A stretch of 38,688 nucleotides of DNA from an uncultured Prevotellaceae bacterium (GTDB lineage: Bacteria; Bacteroidota; Bacteroidia; Bacteroidales; Bacteroidaceae): assembly GCA_900316265.1 (NCBI GenBank), contig ONCH01000043.1:1-38688 (forward strand), written 5' to 3'. Every line of letters begins with the position of its first letter. Positions within the stretch are counted from its first letter, which is position 1. Below, piece by piece: positions 5,525-13,976 of this stretch. The translations under genes and the position numbers were made by a program. Below the pieces are notes generated by a model. The model saw nothing but the letters and a program-made list of their open reading frames with translations. It was not told the origin of the DNA and made no database searches.

Positions 5525-5778
5525 GGTAAAGAATACTCTAAGTCCACCATTTCGTGAAGCAATTGTCTGGCTTCCTCTAAATCAATGGTGTCTGATGAAA
5601 TCTGCATTTTCACCTCTCCATTCTCTATGAAGACTTTGTTGGCACGGTTTATCTGTTGAAGCAGTAATTGCTCCACCTGACGCTGCAACCATAGTTGCAA
5701 CTCTATACCTGAATGGCTAAGTGAACTTTCAGCTTGAGCCACCAACTTGTCGTCCAAGACAATATTATACGTACACAT
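5521..5778 (-). CDS. Putative antitoxin (85 aa)
   Basis: An acidic 85-residue protein. The first 45 residues (Y-N-I-V-L-D-D-K-L-V-x-Q-A, then a helix rich in Leu and Gln) look like a ribbon-helix-helix DNA-binding segment: a strand followed by two helices. The rest is an acidic tail (I-D-L-E-E-A-R-Q-L-L-H-E-M-V) of the kind that wraps a toxin. It is the first gene of the pair and has a good promoter at 5803-5833. RelB/DinJ-like is a guess; the coupling to the next gene is seen directly. Confidence 0.65.
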   Translation of the reverse strand: MCTYNIVLDDKLVAQAESSLSHSGIELQLWLQRQVEQLLLQQINRANKVFIENGEVKMQISSDTIDLEEARQLLHEMVDLEYSLP

Positions 5779-5802
5779 TTTTGTTTACTTTAATATCCGC
5801 TG

Positions 5803-5833
5803 CAAAGATAGTACTAATCTTTGAAAATACCAA
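5803..5833 (-). promoter_or_regulatory. Promoter of the putative antitoxin-toxin operon
   Basis: Minus strand TTG (5831-5833), 20 bp, TATCTTTG (5803-5810), 25 bp before the start at 5778. It is divergent from the phosphoethanolamine transferase promoter. Confidence 0.75.
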
Positions 5834-5851
5834 GAAAAGGGAATAGATTCT

Positions 5852-5881
5852 TTTGTGTTTGAAATATTTTGTTTATCTTTG
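5852..5881 (+). promoter_or_regulatory. Promoter of the phosphoethanolamine transferase gene
   Basis: Plus strand TTTG (5852-5855), 18 bp, TATCTTTG (5874-5881), 29 bp before the start at 5911. Its -33 box is only 19 bp from that of the divergent promoter, so the two may compete. Confidence 0.7.
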
Positions 5882-5910
5882 CAATGGAAAACTGAAAACG
5901 AAGAAATCAA

Positions 5911-7476
5911 ATGATGGAATTATTACGCAAGGCGAAGAAAGCACTATTCTCTACCCGCTTATCACTATTCACCTTCTCCTGTATCGTCAGCATCGGCACA
6001 CTGCTGCTGTACAACTTACCATTCTTTCAGTTCGTCATCGACAACAGCAATGAAGGACCAGTGGGTGTCGTTTGGCTGATAGCATCGCTGGTGATCATTA
6101 TGTTGGTGCTGAACTTTATGATGACCTATCTGGCCATGTTCTGCATGAGAATAGTTGGGCGAATAGTGCTGGCTATCCTGTCGCTAATCAATGCCACAGC
6201 CGTCTATTTCATTCTGACCTACAGCGTGTTCATCGATGCCACCACCATTGAGAACGTGTTTAACACCAGATACTCGGAGGCTTCAGGCTTCTTCAGTTGG
6301 GGACTATGGCTTTTCATCCTTGTCTTTGGTGTTCTTCCTGCCTTGTTCTGTCTGTTCCAACCGGTAGTGATGGGCAAGGCCAGAAAGCTCGGCATTTATT
6401 GCGGTGGTTCGCTGGCCGTTATACTTGTCATCGGATTACTGAATATTAACCAGACGCTGTTCATCAGTCAGCACGACACAGAATTGGGAGGACTGTTGCA
6501 GCCCTGGTCGTACATCGCAAATACATATCGCATCATTAGTTTCAGTCAAGACGAGCAGGCAGAGGAAATCAAACTGCCCGACGGTAAGATTACCGATGAG
6601 GAGAAGGCTGTCGTGGTTCTTGTCATCGGTGAGTCGGCAAGAAAAGCCAATTTCCAGCTCTACGGTTACAAGCGTGACACCAATCCACTGCTGTCGAAAC
6701 AAAAGGAACTGAAGGTGTATCAGGCTAACTCATGTGCCACTTATACCACAGCCGGCAGCAAGGCAATTCTTGAACCGAAAGACTGCGATGACCTTTATGA
6801 ACTGCTGCCCAACTATGCATTCCGCACGGGTGTCGACGTATCGTGGCGCACCTCTAACTGGGGCGAGCCGCCCATCCATATCGACGAATATCTCACAGAC
6901 CCGCAGTTGGCCGACCTCTATGGCGTGAGCAATGCCTACGATGATATTCTCTTTCATGGGCTTCGTGAACGCATCGAGTCAAGCAAGAAGAACAAAGTGC
7001 TTATCATCCTGCATACAAGCACCAGCCACGGGCCACAATATGCCAACAAATACCCCAAGGAATTCGAGATATACAAACCTGTGGCAATGAACGTGGAAGA
7101 GGGTGAAAAGAATGTAGGCATGCTGGTTAATGCCTATGACAATACGATTCGCTATACAGACTATCTTCTTGACAGTCTTATCAACACCCTGCACGCTATG
7201 ACGGACTGGAAGAGTGCCATGATTTTTATTTCCGATCATGGTGAGTCACTTGGCGAAAACAAGATGTTCATGCATGGACTACCGATGAAACTGGCACCCA
7301 AGGAGCAGTACGAGATACCGTTCCTGGTATGGACTTCGGAGAATTTCAGAACCTACAAGAGCGACCTGCCTGCGGTGCTCGAACAGCACTACATCTTCCA
7401 TTCTGTCCTCAACCTGCTGTCTATCCAATCGCCAGCCTATAACAAAGACTTGGATATATTCCAAGAAACACGGTGA
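5911..7476 (+). CDS. Phosphoethanolamine transferase (EptA/CptA-like, alkaline phosphatase superfamily)
   Basis: A 521-residue inner-membrane enzyme expected to move phosphoethanolamine from phosphatidylethanolamine to lipid A or other glycolipids, which lowers surface charge and can raise resistance to cationic peptides. Residues 1-185 hold about five hydrophobic segments. The periplasmic catalytic domain follows: V-I-G-E-S-A-R (metal Glu), S-C-A-T-Y-T-T-A-G-S (nucleophile Thr region), H-T-S-T-S-H-G-P, I-F-I-S-D-H-G-E-S-L-G-E (metal Asp/His) and M-H-G. In EptA/MCR enzymes the nucleophile region usually reads TxTAxSxPCMF; here the Pro-Cys-Met part is replaced. Two Met codons start the frame. 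It is a single-gene unit divergent from the TA pair. Confidence 0.88.
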   Translation: MMELLRKAKKALFSTRLSLFTFSCIVSIGTLLLYNLPFFQFVIDNSNEGPVGVVWLIASLVIIMLVLNFMMTYLAMFCMRIVGRIVLAILSLINATAVYFILTYSVFIDATTIENVFNTRYSEASGFFSWGLWLFILVFGVLPALFCLFQPVVMGKARKLGIYCGGSLAVILVIGLLNINQTLFISQHDTELGGLLQPWSYIANTYRIISFSQDEQAEEIKLPDGKITDEEKAVVVLVIGESARKANFQLYGYKRDTNPLLSKQKELKVYQANSCATYTTAGSKAILEPKDCDDLYELLPNYAFRTGVDVSWRTSNWGEPPIHIDEYLTDPQLADLYGVSNAYDDILFHGLRERIESSKKNKVLIILHTSTSHGPQYANKYPKEFEIYKPVAMNVEEGEKNVGMLVNAYDNTIRYTDYLLDSLINTLHAMTDWKSAMIFISDHGESLGENKMFMHGLPMKLAPKEQYEIPFLVWTSENFRTYKSDLPAVLEQHYIFHSVLNLLSIQSPAYNKDLDIFQETR

Positions 7477-7506
7477 AGACACGCGGTGACAGGCACGCTG
7501 TGCGAT

Positions 7507-8643
7507 TTAGAGGTCTTTGCGATAGCAGCGGTGACGGCGATGAGGGACGGACTCCAGATACTGCCACTGGGAGAGAACACCCTCGTTACTCTCCATCTGC
7601 GGACCCGTCTCAGCCCAGTCGAAGCCGTAGGCCTGGAACTGGCGAATGAGGTCGTCGAAGATGAGGGCGTTGGCACCCTTACTACGATATTCGGGCAGTA
7701 CACCGATGAGCAGGAGATCGACGGTGTCGGTCTTGTGCCACTTGAGTATCTTCAGCAGATGCCACCAGCCAAAGGGCAGGTAGCGACCATCGTGCGTCTT
7801 CTGGAGGGCACGTGAGAATGAGGGGAAAGTTATGCCAAAGCCCACCAGTTTGTCACCATCCATCACACCTGTTACCAAGTTGAGGTCAGCAATCTTGATG
7901 TAGTCGTTGACAAGTTGGTTTATCTGGTAATCAGACAACTGGCTGAAGCCATAGAGGTCCTTATAGGTCTCGTTGAGCAGGTCAAAGATGCGTTTACCCC
8001 ACCCCTCAGCAATGAGTTCCTTGCGCGTGAACTTATGAACACGTAGTCCATAGCGCTTACGCACCATCTCCGTAATCTTTGCAAACTTGTCAGGCACGCG
8101 CTCTGGCACCTTGACGCGCAGCTCCACCCAGTCGTTGGCTTTCTCGTAACCAGCAAGCTGCTCCATATGTTGCGGATAATAGGGGTAGTTGTAGTTGATG
8201 TACATGGTGGAGAGCGTGTCGAAACCATCGACGAGCATTCCCTCACGGTCGGTATCGATGAAGCCAATAGGACCCGCTATCTCCGTCATTCCTTTCTGGC
8301 GTCCCCAGTCCTCAACGGTCTTGAGCAAGGCGGCACTGACCTCTGGGTCGTCCACGAAATCGAACCAGCTAAAGCGTACCTGCTTACGATCCCAACGCTC
8401 GTTGGCACGGTGGTTGATGATAGCCGCCACACGTCCTACCAACTTGCCGTCGCGAAAGGCCATGAAATACTGGGCCTCGCAGCACTCAAAGGAAGTATTC
8501 TTGTCTTCTCGCAATGCCGACATCTCTTCACTGTAGATATAGGGAACAGCATACTTGCAGTCGCGATAAAGGTCGTAGAAGAACTGCACAAACTGCTGCA
8601 GTTCCTTGCGAGTAGTCACTGGTTTAATTTCAATCTTGCTCAT
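7507..8643 (-). CDS. GNAT-like N-acetyltransferase family protein
   Basis: A cytoplasmic protein of 378 residues. Two acetyltransferase-like halves can be seen: the N-terminal one with F-M-A-F-R-D-G-K-L-V-G-R-V-A-A-I (about 62-77) and A-G-P-I-G-F, and the C-terminal one with V-T-G-V-M-D-G-D-K-L-V-G-F-G-I and the CoA-loop-like L-L-I-G-V-L-P-E-Y-R-S-K-G-A-N-A-L. This long form is common in Bacteroidetes and has no known substrate as far as I know. It converges with the phosphoethanolamine transferase gene, 30 bp apart, with no clear terminator between them, and has its own promoter. Confidence 0.75.
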   Translation of the reverse strand: MSKIEIKPVTTRKELQQFVQFFYDLYRDCKYAVPYIYSEEMSALREDKNTSFECCEAQYFMAFRDGKLVGRVAAIINHRANERWDRKQVRFSWFDFVDDPEVSAALLKTVEDWGRQKGMTEIAGPIGFIDTDREGMLVDGFDTLSTMYINYNYPYYPQHMEQLAGYEKANDWVELRVKVPERVPDKFAKITEMVRKRYGLRVHKFTRKELIAEGWGKRIFDLLNETYKDLYGFSQLSDYQINQLVNDYIKIADLNLVTGVMDGDKLVGFGITFPSFSRALQKTHDGRYLPFGWWHLLKILKWHKTDTVDLLLIGVLPEYRSKGANALIFDDLIRQFQAYGFDWAETGPQMESNEGVLSQWQYLESVPHRRHRCYRKDL

Positions 8644-8666
8644 GGCACATTTTACTTATCAGTGTG

Positions 8667-8698
8667 CAAAATTACTGCAAAAAACTGAAACACACAAA
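8667..8698 (-). promoter_or_regulatory. Promoter of the acetyltransferase gene
   Basis: Minus strand TTTG (8695-8698), 20 bp, TAATTTTG (8667-8674), 23 bp before the start codon at 8643. Both boxes match the consensus. Confidence 0.75.
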
Positions 8699-8707
8699 TA
8701 ATTACCC

Positions 8708-10618
8708 TTATAAATTATCAATATATTGCCACAACTGGCGATAAAACGGGTGACGGGTCATGGTAGGAGCATTGCCCAGAATAATGAGTTTCATGCGAGC
8801 ACGGGTAATGGCCACATTCATGCGGCGCAGGTCGCGCAGGAAACCTATCTGTCCCTCGTCATTAGAGCGTACCAGAGAGATGACAATAATATCGCGCTCC
8901 TGTCCTTGGAAGCCATCGACGGTGTTGACGCTGATAAGTCGGCGGAAGGGCTTGAAGTATTCGCGCTTCATCAGCAAACGACGCAGATACTGCACTTGGG
9001 CACGGTAAGGCGAGATGATGCCTACGTCAATACGCTCATCGAGCAGGCGCTGCTTGCCAATCTTCTCGAAGTAGTTCTGCAGGGCGAGCAGCGTCAGCTC
9101 CGCCTCTGCCTTGTTGATGCGGCCAAAGGACTCACCGACGAATTCCTCCTTGAAGGCCCCGACGGCAGAACCGTCGGACACACTACCATTGGACACAGAG
9201 TCTGCAAATGCAGACGTGTCAATCCAAGTCATCGGGATGTCCATATCAAGGATGCTGCGGAAGCGGACCTCTGGCGCACTCTCTACCTGTCCACCATAGA
9301 AATAGTTGGAGGAGAAACGCATGATGTCGTCGTTCATGCGGTATTGTATCTTCAGCAACGTGACAGCCTCCGGATGCATCTCTACGATGCGCTCCATCAG
9401 CGTCTTGCCCAGCCCAGCTTTCAGGGCAGCAATACTCTTGACGGTGGGGGGCAACTGACAGTGGTCGCCCGCCAGCACCACACGACTGACGCGCCGCAGG
9501 GGTATCCAGCAGGCTGCCTCCAAAGCCTGTGCCGCCTCATCGATAAATAAGGTGCCAAACTTCTGACCGTCGAGCAGACGGTTGGCGGCACCGACAAGTG
9601 TGGAGGCAATAACACGCGCCTCGCCAAAGATTTCGTTGTTGATGCGTATCTCCAGTTCGGTGGCACGGCTCTTCAGGCTCTCCAGCTTCTGGTGGTATCC
9701 GTCGCCCCTCTTACGGTGACTACGCAGCTCGCGGATGGCCTTGCGGATAGCCCACAAGTGCGGATAATCGGGATGCGCCTCGAAACGTCGCTCATAGGTG
9801 AACGACAGCATCTTGTCGTTGACACGCGTCGGATTGCCGATGCGTAGCACATTGATGCCTCTATCCACCAGTTTCTCAGATATCCAGTCGACCGCCATAT
9901 TACTCTGTGCACACACCAGCACCTGATTCTCACGCATCAGCGTCTCACGGATGGCCTCAACAAGTGTGGTCGTCTTACCCGTACCTGGAGGTCCATGCAC
10001 GATAGCCACATCCTTGGCACGCAGCACCATATTGACAGCATCCTCCTGCGTCTGGTTCAGATATGGGAAGTGCATGGGTGGGAATACGAAGGTCTCTGGC
10101 TTCTGGTGTGAATAGAAGAGGTCGCGCAGATAGCCCAAACGCCCCTTGCCACGAATGGCACGGTCCAGCGCCTCCATCATCAAGCGGTAGGAGGTCTCGT
10201 CGAACGAAAGCTGGATGCCCAGCCTTTCTGCGTTTTGCAAATCCACAATGGGGAAAGCATCAGGAACGGTAACCACCATTCGATCGCCATCGACATAGCT
10301 CACGGTGCCCGTGTAGCGGAAGTGCTTAATGGCGCCTGAAGCGTCATCCACAGTAAAGAAGGCTACCGGTTTCCCAAACTCGAAGTTATGCTCTATATCC
10401 GTATCGGCAGTACGCACCACCTCGACAGCCAACTGGTTCAGCGAGTTGTAGTAACTCTTGCTGAACTTGATGGGCCACCAGGCATCGCCACGCTTAACTT
10501 TCCGCTCCATACCCGTTTGCTGGGTCTGTTGGCGGAACGCCTCCTTCTCGGTCTCGTACTCTAACTGCAACAATAGCCGTTGCTGTTGGAGTGCCTGTAT
10601 GGGTGATGTCTGTGTCAT
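8708..10618 (-). CDS. Superfamily 1 DNA/RNA helicase (IGHMBP2/DNA2-NAM7 type)
   Basis: A 636-residue helicase. Motifs in order: I (Walker A) H-G-P-P-G-T-G-K-T-T-T-L (about 206-217); Ia V-L-V-C-A-Q-S-N-M-A-V-D; II F-I-D-E-A-A-Q-A-L-E-A; III L-A-G-D-H-C-Q-L-P-P-T; IV L-K-I-Q-Y-R-M-N; V V-N-T-V-D-G-F-Q-G-Q-E-R-D; VI R-M-N-V-A-I-T-R-A-R. The N-terminal 150 residues form the beta-barrel region typical of this subfamily. It probably unwinds DNA or RNA 5' to 3' with ATP; the cellular role is not known. Its start overlaps the stop of the upstream pseudouridine synthase by four bases, so the two form an operon. Confidence 0.92.
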   Translation of the reverse strand: MTQTSPIQALQQQRLLLQLEYETEKEAFRQQTQQTGMERKVKRGDAWWPIKFSKSYYNSLNQLAVEVVRTADTDIEHNFEFGKPVAFFTVDDASGAIKHFRYTGTVSYVDGDRMVVTVPDAFPIVDLQNAERLGIQLSFDETSYRLMMEALDRAIRGKGRLGYLRDLFYSHQKPETFVFPPMHFPYLNQTQEDAVNMVLRAKDVAIVHGPPGTGKTTTLVEAIRETLMRENQVLVCAQSNMAVDWISEKLVDRGINVLRIGNPTRVNDKMLSFTYERRFEAHPDYPHLWAIRKAIRELRSHRKRGDGYHQKLESLKSRATELEIRINNEIFGEARVIASTLVGAANRLLDGQKFGTLFIDEAAQALEAACWIPLRRVSRVVLAGDHCQLPPTVKSIAALKAGLGKTLMERIVEMHPEAVTLLKIQYRMNDDIMRFSSNYFYGGQVESAPEVRFRSILDMDIPMTWIDTSAFADSVSNGSVSDGSAVGAFKEEFVGESFGRINKAEAELTLLALQNYFEKIGKQRLLDERIDVGIISPYRAQVQYLRRLLMKREYFKPFRRLISVNTVDGFQGQERDIIVISLVRSNDEGQIGFLRDLRRMNVAITRARMKLIILGNAPTMTRHPFYRQLWQYIDNL

Positions 10619-11922
10619 ACGAAATCAGGGGTTATCTCAAAATGCATTGCTTGTCCAGTTATCGGATGCTTGAACCATATCTCGGCAGCATGCAGGCAGA
10701 GCCGCTGGCCTTTCGTGCCGTAGAGCTCGTCGCCGACAATAGGATTATTTAATCCATCGGGATGTGCACAGTGGATGCGCAGCTGATGGGTACGTCCCGT
10801 CTCAGGCCAGAGTGCCACCAAGCGTTCGCTGATGAACTCATAGCGCGTCACAGCCCGTTTGCCGTGCTCCCTGTCAGCCACCTGTCGCGGACGGTTCATC
10901 GGGTCTGGACGCAGAGACAAGCTGATAGTGCCTGACCCTTGTCCTGCACGTTCCAGCAATGCCACATATTTCTTCCTGACCTCATGATGGATGAACTGCT
11001 GTTGTAGCGTGTGGTACGCCTCGATATGCTTCGCCACGATGAGCAGTCCACTGGTACCCATATCCAAGCGGTGGGCAATGAAACTACCTGGGTAACGCTG
11101 ATGCATAACCGTCTCCACACTATATTCCTCAATGCGTCCTGGTACTGACAGCAAGCCACTGGGTTTGTTGACCACCAGCATGTCGTCGTCCTCATAAACG
11201 GTGGGTATCTCCATGTGTGCAAAACCCTGCGTCTCTGGGTCTGGGTCAACATCCAGTCCTTGCAGCATCCACGTCAGGATGGGTTTGCACTTACCACGAC
11301 AGGCTGGGTAGTAGTTCAGGTGCTGGCGCAACTCCTCCTTAGTGGACTGTCCCCACCAGAACTCTGCCATGCAGACAGGATGCAAACCGTGCTGATAGGC
11401 ATACTGCAACAGTTTGGGTGCACAGCAGTCGCCCGTACCTCCTGGGGGTAACGGGAATTTCTTTCGGAGCTTAGGACGACTGTAGTATTCCTGCCAGATA
11501 TCCACGAGGTCTTTCGTCTCACCACGGGCATTGAGCATCTGGTACTGGTGGAACAGCCACATCTGCAACTCCTGCGACATCTCCTTGTCACCACCTTTTG
11601 CTGATATCTCGCGCTCTGTGACTTTGAAGTGGCCGTCAGGCTGTTGGGCGTCGAATACGGGTGGCACGAAATACGGCCAGTCGTTACGACCTGCCAGCAA
11701 TCCGCTGTATGCTGCCAGGAAAGCCAAACCGTCGGCATTTTCCACGACCAAGACCCCAAACATCTTACCATTGTCGGCATCGGCACGTATCTCCTCATGT
11801 GCCGCAATATACTGCTGCACCTCTGCTGCTGCCTGACAGCACAAAGGGTGTGGCTCGTAGCAGAACGGATAGGTAAAACGTGCCGGCCGCTCGCTGTTGG
11901 TATGGAGTGGATGGATATGCAT
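10615..11922 (-). CDS. RluA family RNA pseudouridine synthase with N-terminal extension
   Basis: A 435-residue protein. The C-terminal half (about 235-435) is an RluA-type catalytic domain: D-D-M-L-V-V-N-K-P-S-G-L-L-S-V, H-R-L-D-M-G-T-S-G-L-L (catalytic Asp), T-G-R-T-H-Q-L-R-I-H and L-Y-G-T. The N-terminal half (about 1-200), with Y-P-F-C-Y-E-P-H-P-L-C and F-G-V-L-V-V, is an extension seen in some relatives; its role is unknown to me. The target may be 23S rRNA U746 and tRNA U32 as for RluA, but this is inference. It is the first gene of a two-gene operon with the helicase. Confidence 0.88.
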   Translation of the reverse strand: MHIHPLHTNSERPARFTYPFCYEPHPLCCQAAAEVQQYIAAHEEIRADADNGKMFGVLVVENADGLAFLAAYSGLLAGRNDWPYFVPPVFDAQQPDGHFKVTEREISAKGGDKEMSQELQMWLFHQYQMLNARGETKDLVDIWQEYYSRPKLRKKFPLPPGGTGDCCAPKLLQYAYQHGLHPVCMAEFWWGQSTKEELRQHLNYYPACRGKCKPILTWMLQGLDVDPDPETQGFAHMEIPTVYEDDDMLVVNKPSGLLSVPGRIEEYSVETVMHQRYPGSFIAHRLDMGTSGLLIVAKHIEAYHTLQQQFIHHEVRKKYVALLERAGQGSGTISLSLRPDPMNRPRQVADREHGKRAVTRYEFISERLVALWPETGRTHQLRIHCAHPDGLNNPIVGDELYGTKGQRLCLHAAEIWFKHPITGQAMHFEITPDFV

Positions 11923-11950
11923 CTTATCTCTTTGTTTTGTAAAGATACGG

Positions 11951-11981
11951 CAAAGTTACGAAAAGGCGAGCGCAAAACAAA
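11951..11981 (-). promoter_or_regulatory. Promoter of the pseudouridine synthase-helicase operon
   Basis: Minus strand TTTG (11978-11981), 19 bp, TAACTTTG (11951-11958), 28 bp before the start at 11922. Confidence 0.7.
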
Positions 11982-12085
11982 GAAACTCGTTTCTTTTTTT
12001 GCCGAGACGGAGTAATTTCGCCATCTTTGATGGCAAAGTTACAAAAATTATTACAGAAAAATGATGAATTATTAATTATTTGTTG

Positions 12086-12093
12086 TATCTTTG
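12086..12093 (+). promoter_or_regulatory. -7 box for the DUF4254-heptosyltransferase operon
   Basis: TATCTTTG on the plus strand, 25 bp before the ATG at 12119. It overlaps a longer upstream open frame and so supports the ATG at 12119 as the start. No good -33 TTTG is seen. Confidence 0.65.
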
Positions 12094-12118
12094 CAAAATA
12101 AACAATAAAACAAACGCT

Positions 12119-12721
12119 ATGACATTTACAGAAAAAGCAAATAAAATCTTCAATCAGGCTATTCGTGACTATCACTTGAAAGACCACGTAGATACGCCCA
12201 TCAACAACCCTTATGAGCGTGACACGATTGAGTATAGTCTCTACCTGAAGTGCTGGATAGATACCGTGCAATGGCATTTGGAGGATATCATCCGTGATCC
12301 CCATATCGACCCTACAGAAGCGTTGGGCTTGAAGCGTCGCATTGACCGTTCCAATCAGGACCGTACAGACTTGGTAGAAGAGATTGATACCTACTTCCGT
12401 AAGGTATATGCCGACGTGAAGCCACAGGCCGATGCCCGTCTGAATACGGAGAGTCCGGCATGGGCTACCGACCGTCTGAGTATTCTGGCACTGAAGATAT
12501 GGCACATGAAGGAACAGACAGAGCGTCAGGATGCCGATGCAGAGCACGTACAGAAGTGTCAGGCTAAGCTCGACGTGCTATTGGAGCAACAGGTAGACCT
12601 CTCGACAGCTATCGACCAGTTGTTGGAGGACATTGAGGCTGGACGTAAGTACATGAAGGTGTATCGCCAGATGAAAATGTACAACGACCCTGCCACCAAT
12701 CCTATTCTGTATAAGAAGTAA
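12119..12721 (+). CDS. DUF4254 domain-containing protein
   Basis: A soluble protein of 200 residues, charged and mostly helical, with D-T-I-E-Y-S-L-Y-L-K-C-W-I-D-T-V-Q-W-H-L-E-D near residues 37-58. It matches in size and neighbourhood the Bacteroidetes family DUF4254, which commonly precedes a family 9 glycosyltransferase, as here. The upstream in-frame Met (12080) is rejected because the -7 box lies after it. Its TAA shares one base with the ATG of the next gene (TAATG), so the two are coupled; a role in lipopolysaccharide or capsule core assembly is inferred from that. Confidence 0.85.
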   Translation: MTFTEKANKIFNQAIRDYHLKDHVDTPINNPYERDTIEYSLYLKCWIDTVQWHLEDIIRDPHIDPTEALGLKRRIDRSNQDRTDLVEEIDTYFRKVYADVKPQADARLNTESPAWATDRLSILALKIWHMKEQTERQDADAEHVQKCQAKLDVLLEQQVDLSTAIDQLLEDIEAGRKYMKVYRQMKMYNDPATNPILYKK

Positions 12722-13773
12722 TGAAGAAAGAACACATACTCGTTATCCGCTTCTCAGCAATGGGCGACGTGGCTATGATGGTGCCTGTCGTCTATTCCCT
12801 GGCACATCAGTATCCTGATATCCGCATCACGGTGTTGAGCAGAGCGTTTGCGCGCCCCTTCTTTGAAGATCTGGCACCGAACGTAGGCTTCATGGTTGCC
12901 GATCTGAAGAACGAGTATCGTGGTATCAAGGGACTGAACGCCCTTTACCGTCGACTGGCCGCCAAACAGTTTACGGCTGTTGCCGACCTACATAGCGTGC
13001 TGCGTTCCGAGTATCTGCGTATTCGCTTTAATCTGGGGCACTACCGTGTGGCCCATATCGACAAGCACCGTAAAGGGCGTCGTCGTATCACGTCGGCAAC
13101 GAACAAGGAACTGATTCAGCAGCCCACCTCTTTCCAGAACTATATTGACGTCTTTGCCAAGCTGGGCTATCCAGTGGAGATTCAGTTCAAGAGTATCTTC
13201 CCAGAGGGAGGCGGCAACCTGAACATGTTGCCAAAGGAGATATGTGTCAAGAAGAACTATGAGCAATGGATAGGCATAGCACCTTTTGCTGCTCATGAGG
13301 GAAAGACATATCCACCGCGCCTGATGCATCAGGTGATAGAACAGCTCATCAGCAAATATCCCAAGGCACGCATCTTCCTCTTTGGCCGTGGTGAACAGGA
13401 AGAGCAATGCTTCACAGAGTGGTGTGAACAATATCCAGCCTGTGTGCATGTGGGCAAACTGGCGGAGACCTTGCACCAGGAATTGATCCTGATGAGTCAT
13501 CTCGACGTCATGATATCGATGGACTCCTCGAATATGCATCTGGCATCGCTCACAGGAACACCAGTGGTCAGCGTATGGGGAGCCACCCATCCTTATGCAG
13601 GCTTTATGGGCTGGGGACAGACGGAAGAGAATGCCGTCCAGATACCGCTTGACTGTCGTCCGTGCAGCATCTACGGACAGAAACCTTGTCTGCGTGGCGA
13701 CTATGCCTGCATGCGCAACATCGCACCAGAGGCTATTGTCGAGAAAGTCACAAAGATAATAGATAAGAGATAA
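12721..13773 (+). CDS. Family 9 glycosyltransferase (ADP-heptose:LPS heptosyltransferase-like)
   Basis: A 350-residue cytoplasmic or membrane-associated glycosyltransferase. The N-terminus I-L-V-I-R-F-S-A-M-G-D-V-A-M-M-V-P is the family's nucleotide-fold start (RxxxxGD). Later motifs are I-G-I-A-P-F-A-A-H-E-G-K-T-Y-P and the sugar-nucleotide site I-S-M-D-S-S-N-M-H-L-A-S-L-T-G-T-P-V-V-S-V-W-G-A-T-H-P. Near the end, C-R-P-C-S-I-Y-G-Q-K-P-C and Y-A-C-M contain several Cys. It probably adds a heptose or similar sugar to the lipopolysaccharide core; the exact donor cannot be told. It overlaps DUF4254 by one base. Confidence 0.88.
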   Translation: MKKEHILVIRFSAMGDVAMMVPVVYSLAHQYPDIRITVLSRAFARPFFEDLAPNVGFMVADLKNEYRGIKGLNALYRRLAAKQFTAVADLHSVLRSEYLRIRFNLGHYRVAHIDKHRKGRRRITSATNKELIQQPTSFQNYIDVFAKLGYPVEIQFKSIFPEGGGNLNMLPKEICVKKNYEQWIGIAPFAAHEGKTYPPRLMHQVIEQLISKYPKARIFLFGRGEQEEQCFTEWCEQYPACVHVGKLAETLHQELILMSHLDVMISMDSSNMHLASLTGTPVVSVWGATHPYAGFMGWGQTEENAVQIPLDCRPCSIYGQKPCLRGDYACMRNIAPEAIVEKVTKIIDKR

Positions 13774-13811
13774 TCATTATTTTTCTAACAATCCCGAAAA
13801 ACTAAAAGCTT

Positions 13812-13973
13812 ATGAAAAAGTACGTATGTGAGACATGTGGCTACGTGTATGACCCTGAAGTAGGAGATCCTGACAGTGGTATCGCTCCCGGCACAGCATT
13901 CGAAGACATCCCCGAAGACTGGGTATGCCCTATCTGTGGTGTTGGTAAGGACGATTTCTCACCAGAGGAATAA
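13812..13973 (+). CDS. Rubredoxin
   Basis: It encodes 53 residues, [15 protein letters not shown] at the N-terminus and [13 protein letters not shown] near the end. The two CxxC pairs (Cys6/Cys9 and Cys39/Cys42) coordinate the single iron. Conserved D-P-x-x-G-D-P-D-x-G-I-A-P-G-T-x-F lies between them, and the length equals that of classic rubredoxins. It is a small electron carrier, usually serving oxygen or peroxide reduction in anaerobes. It follows the heptosyltransferase by 38 bp and may be read from the same transcript. It converges with the lipoprotein gene, 3 bp apart. Confidence 0.95.
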   Translation: MKKYVCETCGYVYDPEVGDPDSGIAPGTAFEDIPEDWVCPICGVGKDDFSPEE

Positions 13974-13976
13974 GAG

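Noticed and set aside
7477-7506. A terminator between the convergent phosphoethanolamine transferase and acetyltransferase genes
   Set aside because: The 30-bp gap holds only a weak partial stem and no T-run.
11924-12547. A 207-codon minus-strand frame
   Set aside because: It is antisense to the DUF4254 gene and overlaps the promoters of both divergent operons; its product resembles no family.
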